Counted from the stretch's first letter, positions 42,425 through 52,076 are shown. The stretch: 64,000 nt of DNA from UBA8752 sp040261275 (GCA_040261275.1 JBDQOI010000002.1:49871-113870), one strand, 5' to 3'. Numbers and translations: made by a program. The notes: generated by a model not told the origin, from the sequence alone.

Positions 42425-45067
42425 ATGGATGCTAAATTCTCACCACGCGTGAAAGACGTCATCACTTACAGCCGCGAAGAAGCCCTCCGGCTGGGGCATA
42501 ATTACATTGGAGTGGAACATCTCCTCCTGGGCATCATACGGGAGGGTGAAGGCACGGCCATCCGAATTCTGGAAGGGCTCAACGTCGATTTGCCACGCCT
42601 GAGGAAGATGGTAGAGGGCAGCATTTCCCCCACCGCAGTTCAGTCGGGAACTCCTGGCAACATCCCTTTGGTGAAGCAAGCGGAGAAAATCCTCAAGATC
42701 ACCTACCTCGAGGCGAAAACCTTCAAAAGTCCCGTCATAGGGACTGAGCACCTGTTGCTCTCCATCCTTAAAGATGAGAACAACGTGGCCACAAAAGCCC
42801 TGCTCGCCCTCAACGTGGACTACGATGAAGCCAAGCAGGAATTCGAGAGCATCCTGACGGACGGTGCCGGAAGTGACGCTCCCCGAGCGGAATTCCCGGG
42901 CATGGCCGACGACGAGGATGAACCCCGCGGCGGTTCAGGCGGCTCAGGACGTGGCACGGCTTCCAAATCCGACAGCAAGAGCAAGACACCCGTATTGGAC
43001 AATTTCGGAAGAGATCTTACCTCAATGGCCGAAGAAGGCAAGCTGGACGCCATTGTAGGACGGGAAAAAGAGATTGAACGCGTCAGCCAAGTACTCGCCC
43101 GAAGGAAGAAAAACAACCCCATTCTCATCGGAGAACCCGGGGTGGGAAAAAGCGCCATCGCAGAGGGGCTCGCCCTCCGGATCGTAGAGAAAAAGGTATC
43201 CCGCGTTCTGTTTGGCAAGCGCATCGTAACGCTGGACGTCGCCTCACTTGTTGCGGGCACCAAATACAGGGGCCAATTCGAGGAGCGCATGAAGGCCGTG
43301 ATGAACGAGCTGGAAAAGAGCCTCGACGTCATCCTGTTCATCGATGAGATTCACACCATTGTTGGAGCCGGTGGCGCCAGTGGTTCACTGGACGCGTCCA
43401 ACATGTTCAAGCCCGCTTTGGCACGAGGAGAGATTCAATGCATCGGAGCCACGACATTGGATGAGTACCGCCAGCACATTGAAAAGGACGGAGCCCTTGA
43501 GCGACGCTTCCAAAAAGTCCTCGTCGAACCCACCAGTGTCGATGAGACCATCCAGATCCTCAACAACATCAAGGACAAATACGAGGAGCATCACTCGGTA
43601 AACTACACGGAAGAAGCCCTGCGCAGTTGTGTAGCCTTGACTACCCGATACATCACCGACCGGCACCTGCCGGATAAGGCCATCGATGCCCTGGACGAAG
43701 TAGGCAGTCGCGTTCACCTGAACAACATCAACGTCCCTCAGGAGATCATCGACATCGAACAGGAGATTGAGCAGGTCAAGGAGGAGAAGAACCGTGTGGT
43801 CCGCAGTCAGAAGTACGAGGAGGCTGCGCGCCTTCGCGACTCCGAGCGGCAGCTTTCCGAAAAGCTCACGGCAGCCAAGCAAAAGTGGGAAGAGGATACA
43901 AAGACCCACCGCGTGACGGTAACCGAAGACCATGTCGAAGAGGTGGTCGCCATGATGACAGGTATCCCCGTCCAGCGCATTGCCGAGAAAGAAAGCGGCA
44001 AGCTGACGCGCATGGAGGACGACATGGGCGACAAGGTCATCGGGCAACCCGATGCCGTCCGCCAAGTGGTCCGCGCCATCAAACGCAACCGCGCAGGGCT
44101 CAAGGACCCCAGCAAGCCTGTGGGTTCCTTCATCTTCCTCGGGCCCACTGGCGTCGGAAAGACCCAATTGGCAAAGGAGCTCGCCAAGAACCTGTTCGAT
44201 TCGGAAGACGCCTTGATTCGCATTGACATGAGCGAATACATGGAGAAGTTTGCCGTCAGCCGCCTGGTGGGAGCGCCTCCGGGATACGTCGGTTACGAAG
44301 AAGGTGGACAGCTCACGGAGAAAGTGCGCCGCAAGCCATACTCCATCGTGCTCCTCGACGAAATCGAAAAGGCCCACCCCGATGTGTTCAACCTGCTTCT
44401 GCAGGCACTGGACGATGGTCAGTTGACCGACAGCCTCGGCCGCCGCATCGACTTCCGTAACACCATCATCATCATGACGTCCAACATTGGGGCCCGCCAG
44501 CTCCAGGATTTCGGAACCGGTGTCGGATTCTCCACCGATGCGAAGAAGACCAAGGAAAGCGACGACCGGAGAGGTGTCATACAGAATGCCCTGAAACGTG
44601 CCTTTGCGCCAGAATTCCTGAACCGCATCGACGATGTCATGGTATTCAACAGCCTCAAGCGCGCAGACATCCACCGCATCATCGATCTCGAGTTAAGCAA
44701 GTTGTTCGGCCGCATCGAGAGCCTTGGATATTCCATTACCCTCACGGACTCCGCCAAGGACTTCCTTGTAGAAAAAGGATACGACGAACAGTTCGGTGCC
44801 CGTCCGCTTCGCCGTGCGCTACAGAAATACCTCGAGGACCCTCTTGCAGAGGAAATCGTGAGTAGTCAATTGACGGCGGGCGACAAAATCGAAGGCGATG
44901 CCATGGAAGGCCAGGATGAACTGGCCATCCGTATCATCAAGGCCGATTCCCTCAAGCCCAAGTCCAAAAAGAAGGCCGCCAAGAAAACGGCGCCAGAAAC
45001 TGGCTCGGACGATGTAGAAGAGGCCCCAGAAGCTCCGGAAAACACCAACGACGACGACAAGGGCTGA
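42425..45067 (+). CDS. clpC: ATP-dependent Clp protease ATP-binding subunit ClpC
   Basis: AAA+ unfoldase that feeds substrates to ClpP. The 880-residue protein has two N-terminal Clp_N repeats (SREEALRLGHNYIGVEHLLLG, then a second at residue 80-140), a linker rich in Gly/Ser/Asp near residue 160-190, AAA domain 1 (Walker A GEPGVGKSAIAEGL, Walker B VILFIDEIHTI), a UVR-like middle region, AAA domain 2 (GPTGVGKTQLAKELA, VLLDEIEKAHPDV) and a charged C-terminal tail. Class is ClpC rather than ClpB because the middle domain is short. The DivIC-like gene follows after four bases. Confidence 0.95.
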   Translation: MDAKFSPRVKDVITYSREEALRLGHNYIGVEHLLLGIIREGEGTAIRILEGLNVDLPRLRKMVEGSISPTAVQSGTPGNIPLVKQAEKILKITYLEAKTFKSPVIGTEHLLLSILKDENNVATKALLALNVDYDEAKQEFESILTDGAGSDAPRAEFPGMADDEDEPRGGSGGSGRGTASKSDSKSKTPVLDNFGRDLTSMAEEGKLDAIVGREKEIERVSQVLARRKKNNPILIGEPGVGKSAIAEGLALRIVEKKVSRVLFGKRIVTLDVASLVAGTKYRGQFEERMKAVMNELEKSLDVILFIDEIHTIVGAGGASGSLDASNMFKPALARGEIQCIGATTLDEYRQHIEKDGALERRFQKVLVEPTSVDETIQILNNIKDKYEEHHSVNYTEEALRSCVALTTRYITDRHLPDKAIDALDEVGSRVHLNNINVPQEIIDIEQEIEQVKEEKNRVVRSQKYEEAARLRDSERQLSEKLTAAKQKWEEDTKTHRVTVTEDHVEEVVAMMTGIPVQRIAEKESGKLTRMEDDMGDKVIGQPDAVRQVVRAIKRNRAGLKDPSKPVGSFIFLGPTGVGKTQLAKELAKNLFDSEDALIRIDMSEYMEKFAVSRLVGAPPGYVGYEEGGQLTEKVRRKPYSIVLLDEIEKAHPDVFNLLLQALDDGQLTDSLGRRIDFRNTIIIMTSNIGARQLQDFGTGVGFSTDAKKTKESDDRRGVIQNALKRAFAPEFLNRIDDVMVFNSLKRADIHRIIDLELSKLFGRIESLGYSITLTDSAKDFLVEKGYDEQFGARPLRRALQKYLEDPLAEEIVSSQLTAGDKIEGDAMEGQDELAIRIIKADSLKPKSKKKAAKKTAPETGSDDVEEAPEAPENTNDDDKG

Positions 45068-45071
45068 TCCA

Positions 45072-45371
45072 ATGAGAGAACGCATTCTAGAGGTCTATGA
45101 TCGATTGACTGAAATCAATCGCTATGCTTTGGCGTCTGGATTGTTCCTGCTTTGGATGTGCACCTTCGCCGAGGTCGACGTCATGCGCATGCTTGACACC
45201 CATCTCGAACGGGGCGACATCGAGCACCGCATTGCCCAGACAGAAGCGGAAATAACCGCTTTGGACCAGCGCATCGCTTCCCTCCACTCTGACGCCCACG
45301 CCAAGGAGCGCCACGCGAGAGAGGAATACTACATGCACCAGACCAACGAAGACGTTTTCGTCTTCCGTTGA
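45072..45371 (+). CDS. Septum formation initiator protein, FtsB/DivIC type
   Basis: A 99-residue single-pass membrane protein of the cell-division apparatus. One membrane segment (YALASGLFLLWMCTFAEVD, residues 18-36) is followed by a coiled-coil region (IEHRIAQTEAEITALDQRIASLHSD) and the conserved ending HAREEYYMHQTNEDVFVFR, which is typical of Bacteroidota DivIC-like proteins. Start codon lies four bases after the clpC stop, suggesting co-transcription. Confidence 0.85.
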   Translation: MRERILEVYDRLTEINRYALASGLFLLWMCTFAEVDVMRMLDTHLERGDIEHRIAQTEAEITALDQRIASLHSDAHAKERHAREEYYMHQTNEDVFVFR

Positions 45372-45395
45372 GGCTCCGCGTCCATATCCGATCGG

Positions 45396-45890
45396 TTAAC
45401 TGCTGTGGTCTCGAACGATGACCCAATCCTCGCCGATGCGTCTCCACACCAGAGAGAACCAGCCGGACAAATCATCCAGACCCTCTTCCCTTGCCAGGTG
45501 CCAAGCACCGAGCATGAGGGCATAATCCGGACCCGCAGGCTGGAGGTCTTCCACCTCGAAAGTCAAGGTTCCCATAGCCTCTGAACTCGGGTATGACTTC
45601 CGGTAATTGTCGAGTGTGACTTGCCATCCCCACGAAGGACCGCGACTTCCGACGAAGAGCAGACTGTCCGACTTCCAGTACGGTGCCATAAACCCGTCAA
45701 GATCACCGTTTGACCAAGCTTTCTCTTGGGAATCCATCCGATCCAGAATGCGCATGCTGTCCACCGAAAATCCAGCCGACAGCGGCTGGGTTGAAGACGG
45801 CGCCATCTGCTCAGAACCACAAGATCCGAATAAGGTGCACGCCACCATCGAGCACAGCACGACTGCGGTAAACTTTGAGCTTTTGGTCAT
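45396..45890 (-). CDS. SnoaL/DUF4440-like lipoprotein
   Basis: A 164-residue lipoprotein: signal and lipobox in VVLCSMVACTLFGSC (Cys 24). The body follows the NTF2-like pattern of DUF4440: MDSQEKAWSNGDLDGFMAPYWKSD, LLFVGSRG, VTLDNYRKSYPS, then strands ending WFSLVWRRIGEDWVIVRDHSS. NTF2-like folds bind small molecules or act as enzymes; nothing here fixes a function. Converges with the DivIC-like gene. Confidence 0.75.
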   Translation of the reverse strand: MTKSSKFTAVVLCSMVACTLFGSCGSEQMAPSSTQPLSAGFSVDSMRILDRMDSQEKAWSNGDLDGFMAPYWKSDSLLFVGSRGPSWGWQVTLDNYRKSYPSSEAMGTLTFEVEDLQPAGPDYALMLGAWHLAREEGLDDLSGWFSLVWRRIGEDWVIVRDHSS

Positions 45891-45952
45891 CTCAAGGGGG
45901 TGATTTGACCCGAGTATACAATACAGCCGTTCAACGAAGGGCTGGCCATGGA

Positions 45953-47050
45953 TCAGACGTTGAATCGGAAGTGCATGATGTCCCCATCCTGCACGATGTA
46001 TTCCTTGCCCTCAACACTGAGTTTACCGGCCTCCTTTACTGACTGCTCGCTACCAAGGCTCACGAAATCATCGTATTTCATGACTTCAGCCCGAATGAAG
46101 CCCTTCTCAAAATCGGTGTGGATGACACCTGCCGCTTGGGGCGCCGTACTGCCCCTGCGCACGGTCCAAGCCCGCACCTCCTTCTCTCCGGCAGTGAAGT
46201 ACGTCTGCAATTTCAACAACCCATAGGCCGCACGGATGAGTTTGGCCACACCGGGCTCTTCCAGCCCCATGTCGGCCAAGAACATCTCGCGCTCCTCCGG
46301 ATCCTCCAGCTCTGCAATGTCCGCCTCGATGCCCGCACCAATGATGATGGTGCCCGCATCTTCAGCTGATGCCATTTCCTTCACCCTTTCCACATGGGGA
46401 TTTCCATTGACCACAGCCCCCTCCTCTACGTTGCAGACGTAAAGCACAGGCTTGCCCGTCAACAGCTGCATCTCTTGAAACAGGTGCTCCTCTGCATCCT
46501 CGCGTTCCACAGCGCGCGCTGATATGCCTTGTTCCAATGCCTCTTTCACCCGTTCGAACAACTCCAACTGCTTTCGCGCGTCCTTGTCACCGATCGAGGC
46601 CTGTTTGGCCACTTTCTGCATGCGGGCCTCTACCGTTTCAAGGTCCTTCAACTGCAACTCCGTATCGATCACCTCCTTGTCCCGAATGGGGTCCACGGAA
46701 CCGTCCACGTGAACGATGTTATCGTCCTCGAAACAACGGAGAACATGAAGAATGGCATGGGTCTCCCGAATGTTCGCGAGAAACTTGTTCCCGAGCCCTT
46801 CCCCTTTGCTGGCGCCCTTCACCAAACCCGCAATGTCTACGATTTCCACCGTGGTGGGCACCGTGTTCTGAGGCTTGACCAGATCCACGAGTTTTTGCAA
46901 CCGGTCATCGGGGACATTGATGACACCGAGGTTCGGTTCAATCGTGCAGAATGGGAAATTGGCGCTTTGCGCCTTGGCGTTCGACAGACAGTTGAACAGG
47001 GTGGACTTTCCTACGTTGGGAAGTCCAACGATGCCGCATTTCAGGGCCAT
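45953..47050 (-). CDS. ychF: Redox-regulated ribosome-binding ATPase/GTPase YchF (Obg family)
   Basis: Cytosolic P-loop NTPase of the Obg-HflX group that binds ribosomes and prefers ATP. From the ATG at 47050 there are 365 residues, the standard length. G1 GLPNVGKSTLFN, G3 DIAGLVKGASKGEGLGNKFL and the C-terminal TGS-like domain (TYFTAGEKEVRAWTVRRGSTAPQAAGVIHTDFEKGFIRAE) are clear. A -7 box (TATCTTTG) lies 22 bases upstream. Divergent from the transketolase operon. Confidence 0.95.
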   Translation of the reverse strand: MALKCGIVGLPNVGKSTLFNCLSNAKAQSANFPFCTIEPNLGVINVPDDRLQKLVDLVKPQNTVPTTVEIVDIAGLVKGASKGEGLGNKFLANIRETHAILHVLRCFEDDNIVHVDGSVDPIRDKEVIDTELQLKDLETVEARMQKVAKQASIGDKDARKQLELFERVKEALEQGISARAVEREDAEEHLFQEMQLLTGKPVLYVCNVEEGAVVNGNPHVERVKEMASAEDAGTIIIGAGIEADIAELEDPEEREMFLADMGLEEPGVAKLIRAAYGLLKLQTYFTAGEKEVRAWTVRRGSTAPQAAGVIHTDFEKGFIRAEVMKYDDFVSLGSEQSVKEAGKLSVEGKEYIVQDGDIMHFRFNV

Positions 47051-47072
47051 GGATAGGTACGGATTGGGAGCG

Positions 47073-47080
47073 CAAAGATA
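47073..47080 (-). promoter_or_regulatory. -7 box upstream of ychF
   Basis: TATCTTTG on the minus strand, an exact TAnnTTTG. No TTG is found at the expected -33 distance. Confidence 0.4.
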
Positions 47081-47180
47081 ACCGAGCGGACGCCGGTGGA
47101 GTTGTTCTTGTTTTGTCCACAGGACACTGTCCTGACTTTCTGCACGTTCTAACTTCGCACACGTACCGCGAAACGCAACC

Positions 47181-48029
47181 ATGCCCTCTTCTCCTTCCCT
47201 TCAGGATCTCGCCTCCCAGGTCCGACGAGACATTGTTCGAATGGTCCATGGGGCCAGTTCGGGCCACCCAGGTGGCTCCCTCGGTTGCACGGATTTCCTC
47301 GTCAAACTCTATTTCGAGGAAATGCACATCAACCCCGGGCAATGGAGCATGGACGGCCGCGGAGAAGATCTTTTCTTTCTTTCCAACGGTCACATCTCTC
47401 CTGTTTGGTACAGCGTTCTCTCTCGCCGCGGCTATTTCGACATCGCCGAACTCGCGACCTTTCGAAAGCTCAACAGTCGGCTACAAGGCCACCCAGCCAC
47501 TGAAGAAGGATTGCCCGGTATCCGGGTGGCCAGCGGCTCATTGGGACAAGGCCTGAGTGTCGCATGCGGTGCAGCACAGGCCAAGAAGTTGAATGGTGAA
47601 ACGGACCGTTGGGTATACACCTTGCACGGAGATGGAGAGCTGCAAGAGGGACAGATCTGGGAAGCCGCCTTGTATGCTGCCCACCATGGCATCGACAACC
47701 TCATCAGCTTCGTGGATTACAATGGTCAGCAGATCGATGGCGCCGTAGACAGCGTAATGTCACTGGGAGACCTCGCGGCGAAATGGAGAGCATTCGGGTG
47801 GATTGTCCTCGAATGCCATGGTCACGATTTCGGAGAACTGGACCAGGCATTCAAAACGGCCCGAGGGTCAGCAGGTCAAGGCAAGCCCGTGGTGGTGTTG
47901 ATGCGCACCGACATGGGGCGCGGGGTCGATTTCATGGAAGGAACCCACAAGTGGCATGGCGTAGCACCGGACGATGGGCAATTGGAAAACGCCCTGGGTC
48001 AACTCACCTCTACCCTCTCAGACTATTGA
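47181..48029 (+). CDS. Transketolase, N-terminal (TPP-binding) subunit
   Basis: Half of a split transketolase of the pentose phosphate pathway. The 282 residues contain GASSGHPGGSLGCTDFLV, GSLGQGLSVACGAAQAKK, and the TPP motif starting LHGDGELQEGQIWEAA and ending FVDYN. The matching C-terminal subunit begins 1.4 kb downstream, but a vWA-domain gene lies between them. The stop codon overlaps the vWA start by one base (TGATG). The ATG at 47181 follows a 130-base divergent region shared with ychF. Confidence 0.92.
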   Translation: MPSSPSLQDLASQVRRDIVRMVHGASSGHPGGSLGCTDFLVKLYFEEMHINPGQWSMDGRGEDLFFLSNGHISPVWYSVLSRRGYFDIAELATFRKLNSRLQGHPATEEGLPGIRVASGSLGQGLSVACGAAQAKKLNGETDRWVYTLHGDGELQEGQIWEAALYAAHHGIDNLISFVDYNGQQIDGAVDSVMSLGDLAAKWRAFGWIVLECHGHDFGELDQAFKTARGSAGQGKPVVVLMRTDMGRGVDFMEGTHKWHGVAPDDGQLENALGQLTSTLSDY

Positions 48030-49426
48030 TGGTCCGGCGCACCTTATGGGGGTGCATGGCCGTGACTGCCCTTCTCTTCACCCCCATCCCTTCCGGGGCA
48101 CAGACGGAGCGCCAAGAGGAAGAGCCTCCGACCCGCATTCTCTTTGTTTTCGACGCCTCGAATTCCATGAATGCCTTTTGGGGCAATCAAAGGAAATGGG
48201 ATGTGGCCCGAGAATTGCTCTCGGCATCGCTCGATAGCCTGTACAAGGTCGAAGGCATAGAGTTGGGCTTACGGGTTTATGGTCATGGTACGAAGCATGT
48301 GCCGGGCCAGCAGGATTGTGACGACACCGAGTTGATCGTCCCCATTGGGAGTGGTCGCAACCTGATCATTCAGCAAGAGTTGAAGAAATTGAGGGCACAA
48401 GGGACCACGCCCATTGCCCGTTCCTTGCTCGCTTCTGCCGACGATTTCGCCCTCTGCCAGGGGCCGGGTCGCCATGTGATTCTGCTCATCACCGACGGCG
48501 TAGAAGCCTGCGATGAAGACCCCTGTGCCGTCTCCCGGGCTTTGCAGGCGCAAGGCATCACCATCAAGCCCTTCATCATCGGCATCGGGTTGGAGGAAAA
48601 ATACCGCGACACCTTTCAATGCGTTGGTCGGTATTTCGATGCAGCGCGTCCCGAGGTTTTCAAGGAGGTCTTGGGCATTGTCATAGACCAAGCCATCCAC
48701 AGTACGACCGTGCAGATCGATTTGCTGGACGGTTCAGGAGAACCCTCCGTTACCGATTTCCCCGTGGATCTCGTGGAACAAAACAGTGGTCAGGCCATCA
48801 TTGAAGCGTTGCACACTTTGAACGGGGAGGGCCATCCTGATACGTTGTCCCTGAATCCCATTCCGATTTACGACCTCACCGTCCATACCCTTCCCCCGGT
48901 GCAGCTCAAGGGGATACAGCTTCAGGCCAAGACCCACAATCACATTGCAGTTCCGGTCCCGACCGGCTTCATCGACCTCACCCCTGCCCGTCCCCGGAGT
49001 GCACAGCTGGACATTCCCGTGCGCATCACCCGGAAAGACAGCTGCCAGACGCTCCACATCCAGAAGATGGGAACCCGGGAACGCTACCTCACGGGAACGT
49101 ATGACCTGGAGTTTGCTACTACCCCAGTAGTTCGTGTAGAAGATGTGACCATTGGAGAAGGCCGCATTGTTCCGGTCACCATTTCCGAACCCGGCATACT
49201 CTCCTTGAGCACCGGAACCTCCGGGTATGGGGGCATTCTGTACCTCGGTGAGGGAAGACGCGACTTGGTGGTTCCGTTTTCAGGAGAAGACCCCTCAGGC
49301 AGGTATACCCTGCAACCGGGCAAATACATGGTGATGTTCCGTGCAAAACACGCAACCAAAATGGAGCATACCCTCACCCGACCTATAGATATTCGCTCCG
49401 GCGGAATGCACAGCATCGACTTTTGA
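48029..49426 (+). CDS. Exported vWA-domain protein encoded inside the transketolase operon
   Basis: A 465-residue protein with a signal peptide (GCMAVTALLFTPIPSGAQ). Residues 36-210 are a von Willebrand factor A domain: strand RILFVFDASNSMNAF with a complete MIDAS DxSxS (Asp42, Ser44, Ser46), GTTPIARSL supplying the MIDAS Thr, and VILLITDGVEAC supplying the Asp. The C-terminal 250 residues are beta-rich repeats of unknown type. The start shares one base with the tktN stop, and tktC begins three bases after its stop, so all three are one transcript. Its biochemical link to transketolase is unknown. Confidence 0.82.
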   Translation: MVRRTLWGCMAVTALLFTPIPSGAQTERQEEEPPTRILFVFDASNSMNAFWGNQRKWDVARELLSASLDSLYKVEGIELGLRVYGHGTKHVPGQQDCDDTELIVPIGSGRNLIIQQELKKLRAQGTTPIARSLLASADDFALCQGPGRHVILLITDGVEACDEDPCAVSRALQAQGITIKPFIIGIGLEEKYRDTFQCVGRYFDAARPEVFKEVLGIVIDQAIHSTTVQIDLLDGSGEPSVTDFPVDLVEQNSGQAIIEALHTLNGEGHPDTLSLNPIPIYDLTVHTLPPVQLKGIQLQAKTHNHIAVPVPTGFIDLTPARPRSAQLDIPVRITRKDSCQTLHIQKMGTRERYLTGTYDLEFATTPVVRVEDVTIGEGRIVPVTISEPGILSLSTGTSGYGGILYLGEGRRDLVVPFSGEDPSGRYTLQPGKYMVMFRAKHATKMEHTLTRPIDIRSGGMHSIDF

Positions 49427-49428
49427 CC

Positions 49429-50421
49429 ATGATCGACTTCATCTCGGCCGACCAGGCCACACTCGACGGATTGACCCGTAAGGACACACGCAGCGGCTTT
49501 GGACAAGGCCTGCTGGAGGTCGGCCAAGCCAATGACAAGGTCGTGGCCCTGTGCGCAGACCTGACAGGGTCCTTGAAAATGAACGCCTTTCAAGACGCTT
49601 TTCCCCATCGATTCAAACAGGCGGGAATCGCAGAAGCCAACATGATGGGTGTAGCCGCTGGGATGACCATTGGCGGTTTGATTCCGTTCACCGGGACCTT
49701 TGCCAACTTCAGCACAGGACGGGTGTACGACCAAATCCGCCAGAGCGTAGCCTACAGCGGAAAAAACGTCAAGATCTGCGCATCACACTGCGGCTTGACG
49801 CTGGGAGAAGACGGGGCTACCCACCAAATCCTGGAAGATGTGGGCATGATGAAGATGTTGCCGCATATGACGGTCATCCATACCTGCGACTACGAACAAA
49901 CCCGCAATGCGACCCACGCCATTACAGCCCATGAAGGACCGGTATACTTCAGGTTTGGCAGGCCCAAGGTTCCGATCATCACCGATGCCGACACGCCTTT
50001 CATCATCGGAAAAGCGCGGCGTGTCATGACGGGTTCGGATGTCACCATCGTCACGAATGGTCACATCGTTTGGAACAGCATCCTCGCAGCCCGCACACTC
50101 GCAGCCGAAGGTATTTCTGTAGACCTCATCGACATGCACACCATCAAGCCTCTGGATGAAGCGGCATTGATTGAAAGCGTCGGAAGAACGAATTGCGTCG
50201 TGTCCGCTGAAGAGCACCAGCGCAATGGTGGCTTGGGTGAGAGTGTGGCAGCCTGCCTCTCCCGGCACATGCCCACGCCTCAGCGCTATGTTGCCGTAGA
50301 CGACCAATTCGGAGAAAGTGGAACACCCGCCCAGCTGTTGGAGAAATATGGCCTTGGCCCGGATGCCATTGCAGCGGCATGCCGGGAAGTGATCGCCGTC
50401 AAGCAGGGACTACCGGCCTAA
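49429..50421 (+). CDS. Transketolase, C-terminal (pyrimidine-binding) subunit
   Basis: Second half of the split transketolase. From the ATG at 49429 there are 330 residues: TRSGFGQGLLEVGQANDKVVALCADLTGS, the E1-like GIAEANMMGVAAGMTIGG containing the TPP-activating Glu, HCGLTLGEDGATHQ, and the C-terminal EEHQRNGGLGESVA. Together with the upstream subunit it makes one complete enzyme. It is the last gene of the tktN-vWA-tktC set and converges with dapA. Confidence 0.92.
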   Translation: MIDFISADQATLDGLTRKDTRSGFGQGLLEVGQANDKVVALCADLTGSLKMNAFQDAFPHRFKQAGIAEANMMGVAAGMTIGGLIPFTGTFANFSTGRVYDQIRQSVAYSGKNVKICASHCGLTLGEDGATHQILEDVGMMKMLPHMTVIHTCDYEQTRNATHAITAHEGPVYFRFGRPKVPIITDADTPFIIGKARRVMTGSDVTIVTNGHIVWNSILAARTLAAEGISVDLIDMHTIKPLDEAALIESVGRTNCVVSAEEHQRNGGLGESVAACLSRHMPTPQRYVAVDDQFGESGTPAQLLEKYGLGPDAIAAACREVIAVKQGLPA

Positions 50422-50487
50422 AACCAGCCTGCCCCCTTGTGACCCGGCTGAATCATACAATGCAACAGTGACGGGGAGCGACCCCCA

Positions 50488-51405
50488 TCAATCCTTTCTC
50501 TCGGCTGCGGCGGATTTGACCGCATCCAGAGCAGCGATGGCCGAGTAGAGCGATTTCCTGAGCCCCTCACTGGCAGCCATCAATGGCAGCCGAGGTTCAG
50601 ATCCACACAATCCCAAAAGGTCGCATACCGCTTTGATCCCCGTGGGATTGCCCTCTTGGAAGATACAAGCGAGCATTTCCGAGAAAGGAACCAGGGAAGC
50701 TTCTGCCTCTTTCACTGAACCAAAGAGAGCAAGGTCCATGGCCGATGCCCAAGCATCCGGGTAGGCATTGCCAATGACACTGACCAAACCGTCTCCCCCC
50801 AAGGCCATCATGGGAATAGCATTCTCATCATCTCCGGAGAGCAGAACAAAAGAATCCGGCACCCCACTCCTGATGGCACGGAAAGCCACGAGATCGTCAC
50901 AGGCCTGCTTCAATCCTATCAACGCGGGACAGTTGCGCGCCAACTCCACCACGGTTTCGGGTGACATGGTCACACCCGCTCGGGAAGGAACATTGTACAT
51001 GATGATGGGCAGCGGCGACGCCTCTGCCAAGGCCTGAAAATGTGCCACCATACCGGCCTGTCCAGGCTTGATGTAGGCAGGTGGACTCACCAGCAAGGCG
51101 GAGGTTCCCCCCGGATCCCAGGTGCGAATTCGTTCCACCGCCGCTTGCGTGCCCCCATTGGCATCGAAACCCGCAACAATTGGCAATCGACCAGCATTGA
51201 CTTCAACAATGAAATCAAGCACGCGGCGCTGCTCCTCGGACGTCATCAATTGGGCCTCTCCCGTGCTTCCCAATGCGACCAGGAAATGGGCCTTGCTGCC
51301 GCATACATGATGCACCATTCGCTCCAGCCCTGGAAAGTCAATCTTACCCTCATCGGTAAACGGCGTAATCAGCGCTACGCCCAATCCTCGGAATCGCTTG
51401 CTCAT
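50488..51405 (-). CDS. dapA: 4-hydroxy-tetrahydrodipicolinate synthase
   Basis: Condenses aspartate semialdehyde and pyruvate in the lysine/diaminopimelate pathway. The 305-residue TIM barrel has ALITPFTDEGKID, VALGSTGEAQLMTSEE, the catalytic Tyr in IIMYNVPSRAGV, and the Schiff-base Lys in ALIGLKQACDD. The ATG at 51405 overlaps the stop of the DUF6913-like gene. Downstream gap of 66 bases holds no clear terminator. Confidence 0.93.
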   Translation of the reverse strand: MSKRFRGLGVALITPFTDEGKIDFPGLERMVHHVCGSKAHFLVALGSTGEAQLMTSEEQRRVLDFIVEVNAGRLPIVAGFDANGGTQAAVERIRTWDPGGTSALLVSPPAYIKPGQAGMVAHFQALAEASPLPIIMYNVPSRAGVTMSPETVVELARNCPALIGLKQACDDLVAFRAIRSGVPDSFVLLSGDDENAIPMMALGGDGLVSVIGNAYPDAWASAMDLALFGSVKEAEASLVPFSEMLACIFQEGNPTGIKAVCDLLGLCGSEPRLPLMAASEGLRKSLYSAIAALDAVKSAAAERKD

Positions 51406-51987
51406 TTCAAGTCGAGTGTTTTCAAATAATGAAACGCAACTTGAGCAAAGGATAGCATGTCACCACCTTCTGGCCACGTCAACATAAAGTCCAAGGTACC
51501 ATCATCCGCTTGCATCGGCCCCACCTTGAAAGGAGCTTTCGCCCGCTGCATCAGGGCTTTCAACGGAAGTTGGCTCCACGCGACATCCAGTGTAATCAGA
51601 ACATCCACAGTATTCAGGGGCTCGGGAATGGCATTCGGCAGTCCAATCGAAGAGCAATCGTCCCTCCAAAAGCAATGAACCCGAGACAATTGAGGGAAAT
51701 CAGGCGGTATTTCTTGACCTTCTCCCAATTTCTGAATGCGCTGTGCCCGGGCTTTGGCATGGGCCTTTTTGGTGAGTCCCGTATCGGCCAGCACAATCCA
51801 ATGAACCTCCTCCTGCTCCAATCCGGCAACGAGATCCTTCAACTGGTTTCGCTGCGAAAGCGTGACGGCCGGCACGAGCAGTCCCACACGGGAATGGTCC
51901 ATCAATTGTTGCCCCTTTCGCACCCTTTTTGACGGGCGCTTCACGGTTCAACTTCCTGTTTCCCAATCGTCTGAGCAGCTTCCTCAT
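51402..51987 (-). CDS. DUF6913-like protein with an apparent frameshift near its N-terminus
   Basis: Family of unknown function in Bacteroidota, usually next to dapA. The main frame, from a GTG at 51944, gives 180 residues: SRVGLLVPAVTLSQRNQLKDL, then LDVAWSQLPLKALMQRAKAPFKVGPMQ and LDFMLTWPEGGDMLSFAQ. The normal basic N-terminus is instead found in another frame, from an ATG at 51987 (MRKLLRRLGNRKLNREAPVK). The two join if one base is removed at the A5 run followed by GGG on the minus strand (51930-51923). This could be a real mutation, programmed slippage, or a sequencing error. Coordinates cover both parts; the uninterrupted frame is 51402-51944. Confidence 0.65.
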
Positions 51988-52076
51988 TCGGCCATAGCAA
52001 CCGCAGGAAAATACAGGGTTCCGGAGCGTTCCCCATGATGAAAATGGGCGGAATCCATGGACTTACACACGGTGTA

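Noticed and set aside
43385..44674. Open frame of 429 codons on the minus strand
   Set aside because: Antisense to clpC, which is unmistakable; no recognisable motif in the antisense product.
50422..50487. Possible bidirectional terminator between tktC and dapA
   Set aside because: Only a weak GGGG/CCCC pairing with no T run is seen.
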